DNA from: CAZAQV01 sp964487255
GTDB taxonomy: Bacteria; Myxococcota_A; Polyangia; Polyangiales; CAZAQV01
Direction: 5' to 3'
Assembly: GCA_964487255.1 (NCBI GenBank)
Contig: CAZAQV010000015.1
Location: 113,779-177,778, forward strand
Length of the DNA stretch: 64,000 nucleotides
The notes beneath the pieces are model-generated. The model did not search any database and was not told the origin of the DNA. It saw only the letters and a list, made by a program, of their open reading frames with translations. The position numbers and the translations under genes were made by a program. Shown in pieces: positions 1-8,549 of the stretch (the first letter of the stretch is position 1; each line of letters starts with the position of its first letter).

Positions 1-2
1 TG

Positions 3-1187
3 ATGCCAAAGGGCAAGGAGGCATCTGGCGGGTCGCTCTCTACCGTGCGTAGCTTCAATCCCGAGACCTACTCCGGGGAGATCGAGTCGATCGAGGTCGA
101 GCTGCGACCGATCGCCGCCGCGGGTAATGCCTACCCGCATTACGAGGCTTTTGTCGAAGACGGCGTGTACGACATCACCATGTTCCAGGGCTACGACTAC
201 AACGAGGGACGTTCTGACTTGATGGAGACGATTTATCTACTTTCGACCTTCGAGGCGCTCGGTTTCGATCTCACGCAGCTTGACCTGCTGCCTCAGCCCG
301 ACGCGCGGCTGGCCCAGCTCTACGATGATATTTACGCGCACTATTTGAAGGAGGAAGAAGCTGGCAACACGAACGAAGGGTTCTCGGTTGCCGATTGGTG
401 GGCGCGGCTCGAACCTTATCTTGAGATTGCGACGCGTATGACCGCCAAGTCGGGACCGATCTCGAGGGAAATCAGCTTCGGCGGACGACCCGTGCTTGTC
501 GAAGCTCGCATTTTCCACACCGAGCTCTTCGATGACTCTTCCTACCAGAAGCAAACGGCGCTCGACGAGTTTGTGGCGCGTGATGTGTTTTATTACAACG
601 GTCACGCGGGACCTTGGTACGGCTTTTCGCTGAACTCGGCCGGCACCGCAGACGTCAAAGAGGCGGACTTCGCGCAGGCGCCGTTTACTGATCGACAGCA
701 GCTCTTTGTGGCCAATGGTTGTCAGACCTACTCGCAATACGCAGATACAGTCTATGCGCACGAGCTCAAGTCGGTCGAGAACCTCGACGTGATCACCACG
801 GTCAATTACTCGTATGGACAGGGCGCGATTCCGTCCCTCGCCGGGCTGCTTCATCTCGACGAGCGAGGTGAACTCATCCCGCACCACTTCGAGGCGATTC
901 TGACCTACGTCAACGACAACGAGACCAACAGAGAAAAAGAGGTCTTCTACGGGGTGACGGGCATCGAGGAGAACCCGCGCGTTCACCCTTATGCAAACCC
1001 GCAGCGCATCGGCGAAGCATGTACGGCAAGTGCCGAATGCGGTCATGTATGGGGCAACGTGTGTGTATCGGGCGCGTGTGGCGTTTACGCGCTTGACGCC
1101 AATGCGTGCCCCGAAGGTACGTTTGGCTCGCCACTTGCCGACGGCGACACGATTTTCGCTCACGGTTGTTTCGCGCAGCCCCTCTGA
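3..1187 (+). CDS. Caspase/clostripain-like secreted protein, 5' end outside window
   Basis: The gene runs in from the left edge, so its true start is probably upstream; ATG 3 is only the first in-window start. The visible 394 residues contain a His-Gly-like motif (YYNGHAG, His201) and, 39 residues later, a Cys in VANGCQTY (Cys240). Both sit at the ends of hydrophobic strands, which is the layout of the His/Cys dyad in caspase-fold peptidases (clans CD/C13/C25). The C-terminus is Cys-rich (CTASAECGHVWGNVC) and resembles the short disulfide modules common in exported proteins here. Peptidase activity is inferred from motif spacing only; no close family was recognised. It converges with the next gene, 22 bp away. 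Confidence 0.6.
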   Translation: MPKGKEASGGSLSTVRSFNPETYSGEIESIEVELRPIAAAGNAYPHYEAFVEDGVYDITMFQGYDYNEGRSDLMETIYLLSTFEALGFDLTQLDLLPQPDARLAQLYDDIYAHYLKEEEAGNTNEGFSVADWWARLEPYLEIATRMTAKSGPISREISFGGRPVLVEARIFHTELFDDSSYQKQTALDEFVARDVFYYNGHAGPWYGFSLNSAGTADVKEADFAQAPFTDRQQLFVANGCQTYSQYADTVYAHELKSVENLDVITTVNYSYGQGAIPSLAGLLHLDERGELIPHHFEAILTYVNDNETNREKEVFYGVTGIEENPRVHPYANPQRIGEACTASAECGHVWGNVCVSGACGVYALDANACPEGTFGSPLADGDTIFAHGCFAQPL

Positions 1188-1209
1188 GCTTCTTGAAGCA
1201 AGGAGAGGC

Positions 1210-1917
1210 CTAGCTTACAGCGATTCGAGCGATGGCGTAGTGCCCAGCTTGCCCCCGAACCGTCCAATCGTTCAGTCGAAGCACGCGGCTTGCATCACCG
1301 GAAAAGCACGTTGGCGGCTGACATGAGTCGTATGCGCCCAGGTAGGGGTCGTTCTCGAAGTACAGCTGGGTGGTCAGTAGCTGGAGGCCGCTCGGGGAGA
1401 AGACTTTTGTGTGCAAATGCTTGGGGCGGGGCCCACCGGCATCGCCGTAGCGGCCAGGGAGGATTGTCTCAAACGCAAACATTCCCCGTGAGTCGGTTTG
1501 AACATGGCCGCGCAGGCGATAGTCCGTTTGTGCATCGTGGTACGCGCCACGGGCGTCGGCCTGCCAGATGTCAAGGGCGTAGCTGTCCGCGACCGACTGG
1601 CATCGGTGCGTGACTTGGCCGACCACAATAAGGCGCGTGCCTGGTTCATCGGTTCTTGCGATCAGCGCTCGCTGTGGAGAACCACCTTCGTAAAAGGGGC
1701 CCTGTGCGTCCGCCATGGTTGGTTCGCAGTCTTGGGCATTGTCCGTGTCGTCCTCGACGGGAATGCCGCTTGCGTCGATGACTGTTCCGCGGTCTGTGCC
1801 ACTGTCCGCCGAATCGAGCACGCCCTTGGAGGAGGTGCAGGCACCGAGTCCCACCACGCCACCTGCGATAAGTTTGAGTGTTTCTCGTCGTGAGGTCGCT
1901 ATGCTCGCTTGCTTCAT
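1210..1917 (-). CDS. Intradiol ring-cleavage dioxygenase-like Tat lipoprotein
   Basis: A 235-residue protein from ATG 1917; an in-frame ATG at 1947 would add ten residues. The N-terminus has a twin-arginine segment (SRRETLKLIAGG) followed by a lipobox-like GLGAC, so Tat export and lipidation are predicted. The core matches the protocatechuate/catechol dioxygenase fold. It shows GPFYEGGSP near the start, then LDIWQADARGAYHDA (first Tyr iron ligand), GRY, the HLH motif in RPKHLHTKV and a further Tyr in QLYFENDP. Intradiol enzymes bind non-haem Fe(III) with two Tyr and two His. Secreted members are known, but their substrates are often undefined. No aromatic catabolic genes lie nearby, so substrate is unknown. 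Confidence 0.8.
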   Translation of the reverse strand: MKQASIATSRRETLKLIAGGVVGLGACTSSKGVLDSADSGTDRGTVIDASGIPVEDDTDNAQDCEPTMADAQGPFYEGGSPQRALIARTDEPGTRLIVVGQVTHRCQSVADSYALDIWQADARGAYHDAQTDYRLRGHVQTDSRGMFAFETILPGRYGDAGGPRPKHLHTKVFSPSGLQLLTTQLYFENDPYLGAYDSCQPPTCFSGDASRVLRLNDWTVRGQAGHYAIARIAVS

Positions 1918-2038
1918 GCTCACGAAAATAGCCTTTGCCCAAGACAACTCAACCAGATGGCCCGTATATTAGATATAGCCAACAACTATCCTTCAGCAAG
2001 GTGGACGCGGCGAGTGTGTTTGGTGATAGCGTTGTGTG

Positions 2039-2866
2039 ATGAGTCCCGTCACGAAACGAACAATATGGATGGTGTGGGCGATAGCGAGCTTGGGGATGGC
2101 CTGCGACTCGGACGACGCCGCTGAGCCGCAGGACAACGCGGCCAAACTTCCTGACACCGTCACACGTATCTCGGCGGACGAACTGTCGTCGCTCGAAGCC
2201 AAAACAACAGGGCTCACGGTGCTCGACGTGCGGACAGCCCACGAGTTTTCCGAAGGCCACATTCCGGGCGCAAAGAATATCGACATCCAGAAAGCGAGCT
2301 TTGACGAGCAAGCGTCCAGGCTCGACTCGAAGCAAACCTACGTCATTCACTGCTCGGCCGGCTCGCCTGGCGGGCGCTCTACACGAGCGGCGCAGAAGCT
2401 TGCGGCCCTGGGTTTTGAGCATGTTTATCACCTCGATGGCGGCTACCTCGCCTGGGAAAAGGCGCAGACTTCCGCCGCGCAAAGCATCGACACGGATAAG
2501 GGGCACAACATGCAAGGAAAGCCGCATTACCTGGAGATTGTGAGTCCAGACGTCCAAGCAATTTGCAGTCTCTACGAGCAGTCGTTGGGGATCGAGTTCG
2601 AACAGCCCGCGAAGGATGTCGGCGGAGCGCGGGTGGCCTCGCTTCCCGACGGCACACTTTTGGGAGTGCGCGGACCCTTGCGCGAGGACGAGCAACCCGT
2701 CGTCCGTATCTACTCGCGTGTGAAGGAGCTGTCGGCAGCGATCGAGGCGGCCCGCAAAGCCGGAGCGCAGGTCGCACTCGAAGAAATGCCACTTGGTGAG
2801 CGCGGGCGTATTGGGATCGTAATTCTCGGCGGTATCGAGCACGGCTACTGGCAACCCGCGAGTTGA
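2039..2866 (+). CDS. Rhodanese-VOC (glyoxalase fold) fusion lipoprotein
   Basis: Start at ATG 2039; a GTG codon sits directly before it. Residues 1-22 form a signal peptide ending in a lipobox-like LGMAC. A rhodanese domain follows (VLDVRTAHEFSEGHIPGA) with its catalytic Cys in HCSAGSPGGRS, a longer Cys-loop than the usual CxxGxR. The last ~110 residues (PHYLEIVSPDVQAICSLYE through GYW) look like a vicinal oxygen chelate domain. Rhodaneses carry sulfur as a Cys persulfide; VOC domains bind a metal or small ligands. The fusion on the cell envelope suggests sulfur or thiol chemistry outside the cytoplasm, but this is inference. Confidence 0.8.
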   Translation: MSPVTKRTIWMVWAIASLGMACDSDDAAEPQDNAAKLPDTVTRISADELSSLEAKTTGLTVLDVRTAHEFSEGHIPGAKNIDIQKASFDEQASRLDSKQTYVIHCSAGSPGGRSTRAAQKLAALGFEHVYHLDGGYLAWEKAQTSAAQSIDTDKGHNMQGKPHYLEIVSPDVQAICSLYEQSLGIEFEQPAKDVGGARVASLPDGTLLGVRGPLREDEQPVVRIYSRVKELSAAIEAARKAGAQVALEEMPLGERGRIGIVILGGIEHGYWQPAS

Positions 2867-2904
2867 GGGTTGTCATCGGGGCGCGACTGCCCCATCGTCC
2901 TTCC

Positions 2905-4353
2905 GTGAGCCAACCCGCCTATCCATCGAAAGGATTTGATGAAACGTTCGACGCTGCAGGTCAAGCGCGCAGTCACGCCAGCCGTCTCGTCAAACACTTT
3001 CAAGCGCTTTCGTCGAAGGAGCTGGGCGACCTACAACGTTCGATCAATCGAACCATCAGTGACATGGGCATCAGCTTCACGGTCTACTCTGAAGGAAGCA
3101 ACATCGACCGAAGTTGGCCGCTCGACGCGTTTCCGCGCACGATTCCTGGCAGCGAATGGGACATCGTAGCACGCGGTCTCAAACAGCGACTGCGTGCGCT
3201 CAACCTCTTCATCAATGACCTTTATAACGAGCGAAAAATACTCGCCGATGGTGTCGTCCCATCCGCCCTGATCGATAGTTCGAAGAACTACCTCGCACCG
3301 TGCAAAGGAGTGACGCCAGCGCACGGCGTATGGGCGCACATTTGTGGCACCGACTTGGTACGGGACGACAGTGGCGAGTTCTACGTGCTCGAAGACAACC
3401 TGCGTGTTCCGTCCGGCGTGGCCTACATGCTCGAAAACCGTACGGTGAGCAAGCGCGTGTTCCCGGCGCTCTTTCGCAAGCTTCAAGTTCGACCTGTCGC
3501 AGAGTATCCAACCATGCTCTCCAACATGCTTGAGTCGATCTCTCCACGGCGCAGCGAGCGCGAGGCGACGGTGGTCGTACTCACACCCGGAATCTATAAC
3601 TCAGCATATTTTGAGCACAGCTACCTTGCGCGCACCATGGGCGTCGAGCTTGCGGAAGGCAGCGACCTTGTTGTCGGAAAAGACGAGTGCGTCTATCTCA
3701 AGACCATTGATGGCTTACAACGTGTCGACACCATCTATCGGCGAATTGATGATACGTTCATGGACCCCGAAGCGTTTCGGCCTGACTCGATGCTCGGGGT
3801 TCCCGGCATCACGCGCGCCTGGCGTGCAGGCAATGTTGCCATCGCCAACGCACCGGGCTCAGGTGTGGCCGATGACAAGGTCGTTTACTCGTACGTGCCA
3901 GAAATCGTAGAGTATTACTTGGGCGTAAAACCACGCTTGGCCAATGTCCCGACCTGGCGGTGTTCGGATCCTGAGCACCTTGAGTATGTGCTCGATCACA
4001 TCGCTGAGCTGGTGGTCAAACCTGCAAGTGAGTCGGGTGGATATGGCATGTTGATCGGTCCCCATGCCGATCGCAGCGAACACGAGAAGTTCCGCCGCTT
4101 GCTCAAAGAAGACCCGCGTAACTACATCGCCCAACCCACGCTTTCGCTTTCGACCGGTCCGGTGATCGCGGGCGCCTCGCTCGAACCAAGACACATGGAC
4201 CTACGACCGTTTGTCTTGCAGGGGGAGGAGACGGCAGTGACGGCCGGTGGTTTGACACGCGTCGCCATGCGCCCGGGCTCGCTCGTGGTCAACTCATCAC
4301 AAGGGGGTGGCAGCAAGGACACCTGGATCGTGGACGAGGCTGAGTCGCCATGA
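2905..4353 (+). CDS. Circularly permuted ATP-grasp protein (COG2308 family)
   Basis: GTG 2905 is preferred because typical members begin near the GFDETFDAAGQ motif just after it; a TTG at 2863 would add 14 residues. Family hallmarks are EDNLRVPSGVAYMLENR, the YRRIDDTFMDP segment and VKPASESGGYGM, which together identify the circularly permuted ATP-grasp fold. ATP-grasp enzymes form amide bonds through an acyl-phosphate. Comparative-genomic work predicts that this family makes peptide-type modifications together with alpha-E proteins and Anbu peptidase. The alpha-E gene follows 19 bp downstream, so co-transcription is likely. The substrate is not established for the family. Confidence 0.92.
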   Translation: MSQPAYPSKGFDETFDAAGQARSHASRLVKHFQALSSKELGDLQRSINRTISDMGISFTVYSEGSNIDRSWPLDAFPRTIPGSEWDIVARGLKQRLRALNLFINDLYNERKILADGVVPSALIDSSKNYLAPCKGVTPAHGVWAHICGTDLVRDDSGEFYVLEDNLRVPSGVAYMLENRTVSKRVFPALFRKLQVRPVAEYPTMLSNMLESISPRRSEREATVVVLTPGIYNSAYFEHSYLARTMGVELAEGSDLVVGKDECVYLKTIDGLQRVDTIYRRIDDTFMDPEAFRPDSMLGVPGITRAWRAGNVAIANAPGSGVADDKVVYSYVPEIVEYYLGVKPRLANVPTWRCSDPEHLEYVLDHIAELVVKPASESGGYGMLIGPHADRSEHEKFRRLLKEDPRNYIAQPTLSLSTGPVIAGASLEPRHMDLRPFVLQGEETAVTAGGLTRVAMRPGSLVVNSSQGGGSKDTWIVDEAESP

Positions 4354-4372
4354 GCGGAAAGGTAAACCGATA

Positions 4373-5335
4373 ATGCTATCTCGAGCAGCCGAACGCGTAT
4401 ACTGGGCCGGGCGCTATCTCGAACGCGCCGAAAACACCGCACGCATCGTACAGGAATACTCCCAACTTCTGCTCGATTTGCCGAGTGACGCCGGCGCGGG
4501 TTGGGGTCGACTCGTGCAGATCTTCGGCGTGATGTCCACGTTTGAGGGGCGAGGTCACCACGAGAGTGAGGCGGATGTCATCCACTTCTTGGTCGCTGAT
4601 CCCGATAGCACCTCGTCCGTCGCCTTTTCGCTGGCGGCGGCTCGCAGCAACATTCGCAACGCGCGCGACTTGCTTCCGCAGGAAGCTTGGGAAAGCATCA
4701 ACGAACTCTGTCAGCGCGCGAACAAGGAGCTTGCGCTCGGCGTAGCGGGTCAAGATCGCTTTGAGGTTCTCTCGAACATTGTCCGCAACTGTCAGCAACT
4801 GCACGGGTTGTTCATCGACACCATGAGCCATGGGCCGCCGTTCCGTTTCCTTGAGCTTGGCCGAGCCATCGAGCGCGCCGATATGACGAGTCGTATGATC
4901 GATGTGGCGACGATTCATATTCAGGAGGACGAAAGCCTTGCCGGACGGTACGGCTCAACGCTTTGGTCCAGTGTGCTTCGTTCTCTCAGCGGTTTTCAGA
5001 TGTACCGCCAGTACTGTCATCGCCAGGTCGTCGGTTCACGGGTCATCGAATTTCTGGTGTTCGATGAACTCTTTCCACGCGCGATCAGCGCGTGTCTTGC
5101 CTCCGCGAAGGGAACGGTCAACACGTTGCCGCGACCGTCAGAGGTTTCCGATCGACTCGATTCTGCTTCGACCTACTTGCGCACGGCGTGTCCGGATAGG
5201 AAAGAAGCGAGCGCCGTGAGCCAATGGATGGACGGCGTGCAAGAGCAGCTCGCCGCGGTTGGCGAAGCGGTCTCGACGACGTGGTTTGTCCCAAAGTTCG
5301 ACGACGAGCTCCCTTCAAGCGCTGCCGGGCAATAG
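4373..5335 (+). CDS. Alpha-E domain protein (COG2307)
   Basis: ATG 4373 gives the canonical family N-terminus MLSRAAERVYWAGRYLERAE; a longer frame starting at 4307 runs into the preceding gene and is unlikely. The protein (320 residues) is all-helical, and the N-terminal signature is echoed in LELGRAIERADMTSRMI around residue 160. Alpha-E proteins are nearly always encoded next to a circularly permuted ATP-grasp, often with a transglutaminase-like peptidase, and sometimes the two are fused. Their biochemical role is unknown. Here the gene lies between the ATP-grasp gene (19 bp) and a zinc metallopeptidase (8 bp). No transglutaminase is present in the window. Confidence 0.93.
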   Translation: MLSRAAERVYWAGRYLERAENTARIVQEYSQLLLDLPSDAGAGWGRLVQIFGVMSTFEGRGHHESEADVIHFLVADPDSTSSVAFSLAAARSNIRNARDLLPQEAWESINELCQRANKELALGVAGQDRFEVLSNIVRNCQQLHGLFIDTMSHGPPFRFLELGRAIERADMTSRMIDVATIHIQEDESLAGRYGSTLWSSVLRSLSGFQMYRQYCHRQVVGSRVIEFLVFDELFPRAISACLASAKGTVNTLPRPSEVSDRLDSASTYLRTACPDRKEASAVSQWMDGVQEQLAAVGEAVSTTWFVPKFDDELPSSAAGQ

Positions 5336-5343
5336 GTGTACGG

Positions 5344-6312
5344 ATGAGCAAGCTTTATTGCACCTGTGGGCAGACCGTCTATTTCGACAACCATAGCTGT
5401 GGAAACTGCGGACGCGCGCTTGCCTTCGACCCGTCGACGTTGCGTATGCAATCGGAGGAGTGGCCAGGTGCCGGGCTTCCTTTCTGCGGCAATCGCGCGA
5501 ATGCGGTTCAGTGCAACTGGCTCAGCGACAGTCTGGGCGCATACTGTCTTTCTTGTCAGCTGAGCCGTGTCATCCCGACCTTGGGCAAGATCGGCAATGA
5601 AGCGTGGTGGCGCCAACTCGAAGCCGCCAAGCGAGTGCTGATCCGCGACCTGCTTCGCCTCGGATTGCCGGTTCAATCGGGCGAGCTCTCGTTTGAGTTT
5701 ATGGAGGACCGGCGGACCAATCCGCTCGTGGATGAAGAGTTTGTCTTGATTGGACACCGCGCGGGCACGATTACGATCAACGCCGCAGAGGCCGATGACC
5801 TGTTTCGTGAGTCGATGCGGCTCAAGATGGGTGAGCCGGTGCGCACGTTGCTTGGTCACATGCGGCACGAGTCAGGTCACTACTATTTTAATGTGTTGCT
5901 CGACGAGCAAGCCAAAGATGCGGCACGCGTGCTCTTTGGCGACGAGCGGGCCGACTATGAGACGGCTCTTGCTGAGCATTATCAAGTCGGTCCACGCGCA
6001 GATTGGCAAAGTGCTTGGATCTCACCCTACGCGAGTGCACACCCGAGCGAAGATTGGGCCGAATGTTGGAGTCACTATCTGCAGATTCGTGCAGCCATCG
6101 ATGTGGCCGAGGATGAGGGCTGGGTGGTCTCCAGTGCTCGGGCAAACTGGTACGAGAGTGGCGGAGCCTTACTCCGTTCAATCAACGAATTTTGCCGCAG
6201 CCTCGGGCTCGCAGATGCCTACCCCTACGTGTGGAACGAGCCGGTGAGGCGAAAGATTGACTACATTCATCGGACCCTCGAGACCTTCGTCAGGCGCGTT
6301 TGTCCCAATTGA
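5344..6312 (+). CDS. Zinc-ribbon metallopeptidase of the COG4307 (Peptidase_Mx) type
   Basis: ATG 5344 is chosen because it begins the family's N-terminal zinc ribbon, CTCGQTVYFDNHSCGNCG. The protein has 322 residues. The catalytic HEXXH is in MRHESGHYYF (about residue 180), with downstream acidic residues in SEDWAECWSHYL that could supply the third zinc ligand. This metallopeptidase family is frequently encoded beside ATP-grasp/alpha-E/Anbu genes. Its 3' end overlaps the 3' end of the convergent Anbu gene by 23 bp, so transcription of the two may interfere. Substrate is unknown; processing of a tag made by the ATP-grasp partner is an inference. Confidence 0.9.
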   Translation: MSKLYCTCGQTVYFDNHSCGNCGRALAFDPSTLRMQSEEWPGAGLPFCGNRANAVQCNWLSDSLGAYCLSCQLSRVIPTLGKIGNEAWWRQLEAAKRVLIRDLLRLGLPVQSGELSFEFMEDRRTNPLVDEEFVLIGHRAGTITINAAEADDLFRESMRLKMGEPVRTLLGHMRHESGHYYFNVLLDEQAKDAARVLFGDERADYETALAEHYQVGPRADWQSAWISPYASAHPSEDWAECWSHYLQIRAAIDVAEDEGWVVSSARANWYESGGALLRSINEFCRSLGLADAYPYVWNEPVRRKIDYIHRTLETFVRRVCPN

Positions 6313-7018
6313 GCGGTGGAAGCGCGTCAAATGCGGCGCGAAGGTTTTCTTTCCAAGCGGCAAAGAGCTGGTCGAGATAGGCGTCGCCTTGGTCGAGCAC
6401 AATGTGCACGGGTTTCAGGGATTTGACCGGATAGAGCAGGAGCTCGACCGGTGGTCCGACGCTCGCGTTGCAGCGGATGGTCGAGTCCATCGAAACAAGG
6501 GCACAGCGCGCGATGGTCTCTAGATCCGTCTGCCGCGTGACGATACGGTCGAGAATGGGGCGGCCATACTTGACCTCGCCGAGTTGCAGGAACGGGATAA
6601 ACTTGGTGGGCGCGACGAAGTTTCCCTTCGAGTAGATGTGGAACAAGCCGATCGGTCCGTCGCCCACTTGGCCGCCGAGCAAAAAGTCGGCCTCGGGCGA
6701 AAAGTCGTCGTCTCGGTTCGCGTACTTGTCTTGAATGTTGCGGCTCACGTCACCCAAGTAGCTTGCCGCGTCACGAATCGAACTCACCGTATTAAAGTTG
6801 GGTGACTTGTCGTTGCTGAGGTCAGTGCGCAGCGCGGCCAGCACGGCCTGGGTGGTGGCCAGGTTGCCCGCGCTCAAAATCGTGAAAAAGCGGCCTTCAA
6901 GTTCGTCGAAGATGTGCATCTTGCTCGCCACGCCGAGCTGGTCGATGCCCGCGTTGGTCCGCGAGTCCGACACCAAGAGCAGACCGTCCTCCACGCAAGC
7001 GCCCATGCAGTACGTCAT
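6290..7018 (-). CDS. anbu: Anbu proteasome-like peptidase
   Basis: The start at ATG 7018 is decided by function. Removal of Met leaves the catalytic N-terminal Thr in the Anbu signature MTYCMGACVEDG; a longer frame from 7090 would bury it. Proteasome-fold active-site residues follow: Asp17 and Arg19 in SDSRTNAG and a Lys at 32 in ASKMH. Length is 242 residues, usual for Anbu, the 'ancestral beta subunit', which forms open helical or ring-like assemblies. It is 32 bp downstream of a dienelactone-hydrolase-like gene and convergent with the metallopeptidase. Anbu is known to co-occur with alpha-E and ATP-grasp genes; its substrates are unknown. Confidence 0.93.
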   Translation of the reverse strand: MTYCMGACVEDGLLLVSDSRTNAGIDQLGVASKMHIFDELEGRFFTILSAGNLATTQAVLAALRTDLSNDKSPNFNTVSSIRDAASYLGDVSRNIQDKYANRDDDFSPEADFLLGGQVGDGPIGLFHIYSKGNFVAPTKFIPFLQLGEVKYGRPILDRIVTRQTDLETIARCALVSMDSTIRCNASVGPPVELLLYPVKSLKPVHIVLDQGDAYLDQLFAAWKENLRAAFDALPPLNWDKRA

Positions 7019-7050
7019 GACGTGATCATAAGCGCCAACCGCGCCCCGGG

Positions 7051-7755
7051 CTACAAGGTTTCTTCGAAGAAGGTGCGCATTTCGTTCCATGCGCGCTCGG
7101 CGACGGCGCCGTGGTAGACAGTGCCGAAGTCGGGGTCATTGGCGGTCGGGTTGGTGAAAGCGTGCATCGTGTTGGGGTAGACGTGCAGCTGCCATTCGGC
7201 GTGGACTCTTGCCAGCTCATCAGAAAACGCTCCCAGGTCCGACGACGGAACCATCGGGTCGTCCTGTCCGTGCAGGATGAGAAGTCGCGCGCGAACTTTC
7301 TCGTCGAGCCGTTCGCCCACCTTGAGCAGGCCGTGGAAGCTGACGGCGCCGCGAAGTTCGAGCCCCATGCGCGCCATCAGCGTTGCGCATAAGCCACCGA
7401 AGCAAAAGCCGATCACGCCTGCGCGCTTGCCGTCGACACCTCGCGCAGTGATCGCCGCGTCGTATGCACCTCGTAACCGATCTCGAAGCTCTTCGGGCTT
7501 CTCGAGCAGTGCGCTCATCAACTTGCTGTTGGTTTCCGTATCGCCGCCGCGAACGCCCACGCCGTAGACGTCGATGGCCGCGCCAACGTAACCCAGTTTG
7601 GCCAAGGCTCGCGCCTTATCTTCGTCAAAGCTGCTGCGTCCGCCCCATGCGTGGCACACGAGAACCAACGGGTGTGGTCCATCGCCGTCGGGGGTGGCCA
7701 CGAACAGATCGAAGGATTGATCGCCAACTGTGTAAGGAATCAGAGCTTCTTTCAT
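7051..7755 (-). CDS. Dienelactone hydrolase family protein
   Basis: An alpha/beta hydrolase of 234 residues from ATG 7755; a start at 7764 adds three. The dienelactone-hydrolase triad is visible: nucleophile Cys in GFCFGG, Asp in LHGQDDPMVP and His in PNTMHAFTNP. The CHAWGG segment near residue 35 forms part of the oxyanion region. Dienelactone hydrolases open lactones, but most chromosomal homologues outside catechol pathways have no assigned substrate. The gene is directly upstream of anbu on the same strand, so the two may be an operon. Whether it serves the Anbu/ATP-grasp pathway is unknown. Confidence 0.88.
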   Translation of the reverse strand: MKEALIPYTVGDQSFDLFVATPDGDGPHPLVLVCHAWGGRSSFDEDKARALAKLGYVGAAIDVYGVGVRGGDTETNSKLMSALLEKPEELRDRLRGAYDAAITARGVDGKRAGVIGFCFGGLCATLMARMGLELRGAVSFHGLLKVGERLDEKVRARLLILHGQDDPMVPSSDLGAFSDELARVHAEWQLHVYPNTMHAFTNPTANDPDFGTVYHGAVAERAWNEMRTFFEETL

Positions 7756-7861
7756 CGCTCGCATTGTGCGAAGTGACGCAGGGAATGTCGAGACCTGCCT
7801 CCCGGTTTCTTAATCTAACTGTCAGGTACTGGGGAAGTCACTGGCAGCAACCTCGAAGGTG

Positions 7862-8422
7862 TCATTCGCTGAGCACGTCAGCGACAAACTCGACTTTCGT
7901 GTTCGCAGCCAGTGCGATTTTCGCGACTTGCGATGCCTTCTCTTCCTGGCGTGGCTTGCCGGGCTTGGGCTCGACGAAAGGCTTTCTGTAGACGACCAAT
8001 CCAGCGCCTTCTTTTTGAATGATGAAATCGCTTCCGGCTCCTGCGTGCGCGCAGCGCATACGGCCGAGTTCGCCGTGCGTTTCTTGAACGGAGCAAGCAC
8101 CGTCCGCAGTGCCAGCTTCGACCGACGTTCGCGTACCCGCGACTGTCAACGCGACCGAGAGATTGTAGGCGGGCGGTGAGTGCTTTCGACTCTGCGGCTG
8201 AAGTTGCCATTGCACCAAGGTCTTCGTCGAAGGCGCCCCATGTTCGTCTTTGTCTCCAGGCTTCTGCTCAGAATGGTTCGCACGGTGTTCTTGTGCGGGC
8301 TGGGTTTGCTGTGCGTTGCCTGCTCCCTCCTGCTGTCGCGTCTGCAGGTCCGACTCACTACCGCAGCGGATTGCGGCAAAGACGAGTGCGACCTGTAGCA
8401 GGGGAGACGCTGTTCGCTTCAT
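7862..8422 (-). CDS. Hypothetical lipoprotein
   Basis: ATG 8422 places a signal peptide (MKRTASPLLQVALVFAAIRC) in front of a plausible lipobox Cys. A Gln/His/Lys-rich disordered linker follows to about residue 65. The folded part of ~100 residues contains two Cys (GACSVQ and MRCAHAG) that could form a disulfide. An upstream ATG at 8455 would precede the signal peptide and is less likely. No known domain was recognised. The gene stands alone between the dienelactone-hydrolase gene and a divergent SGNH hydrolase. Function unknown. Confidence 0.65.
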   Translation of the reverse strand: MKRTASPLLQVALVFAAIRCGSESDLQTRQQEGAGNAQQTQPAQEHRANHSEQKPGDKDEHGAPSTKTLVQWQLQPQSRKHSPPAYNLSVALTVAGTRTSVEAGTADGACSVQETHGELGRMRCAHAGAGSDFIIQKEGAGLVVYRKPFVEPKPGKPRQEEKASQVAKIALAANTKVEFVADVLSE

Positions 8423-8549
8423 GTTCCTTTGGTAGCACACTTGCGCGTCGATCAACCAGTGTGCACCGTGGCTCCAATCTTGCTGCCTCTGTCTTTAGGT
8501 CCCCTTTTCGTAGCGGCTGTTTTCTCTTCTTGCTAGGTGTCTGCGACGC

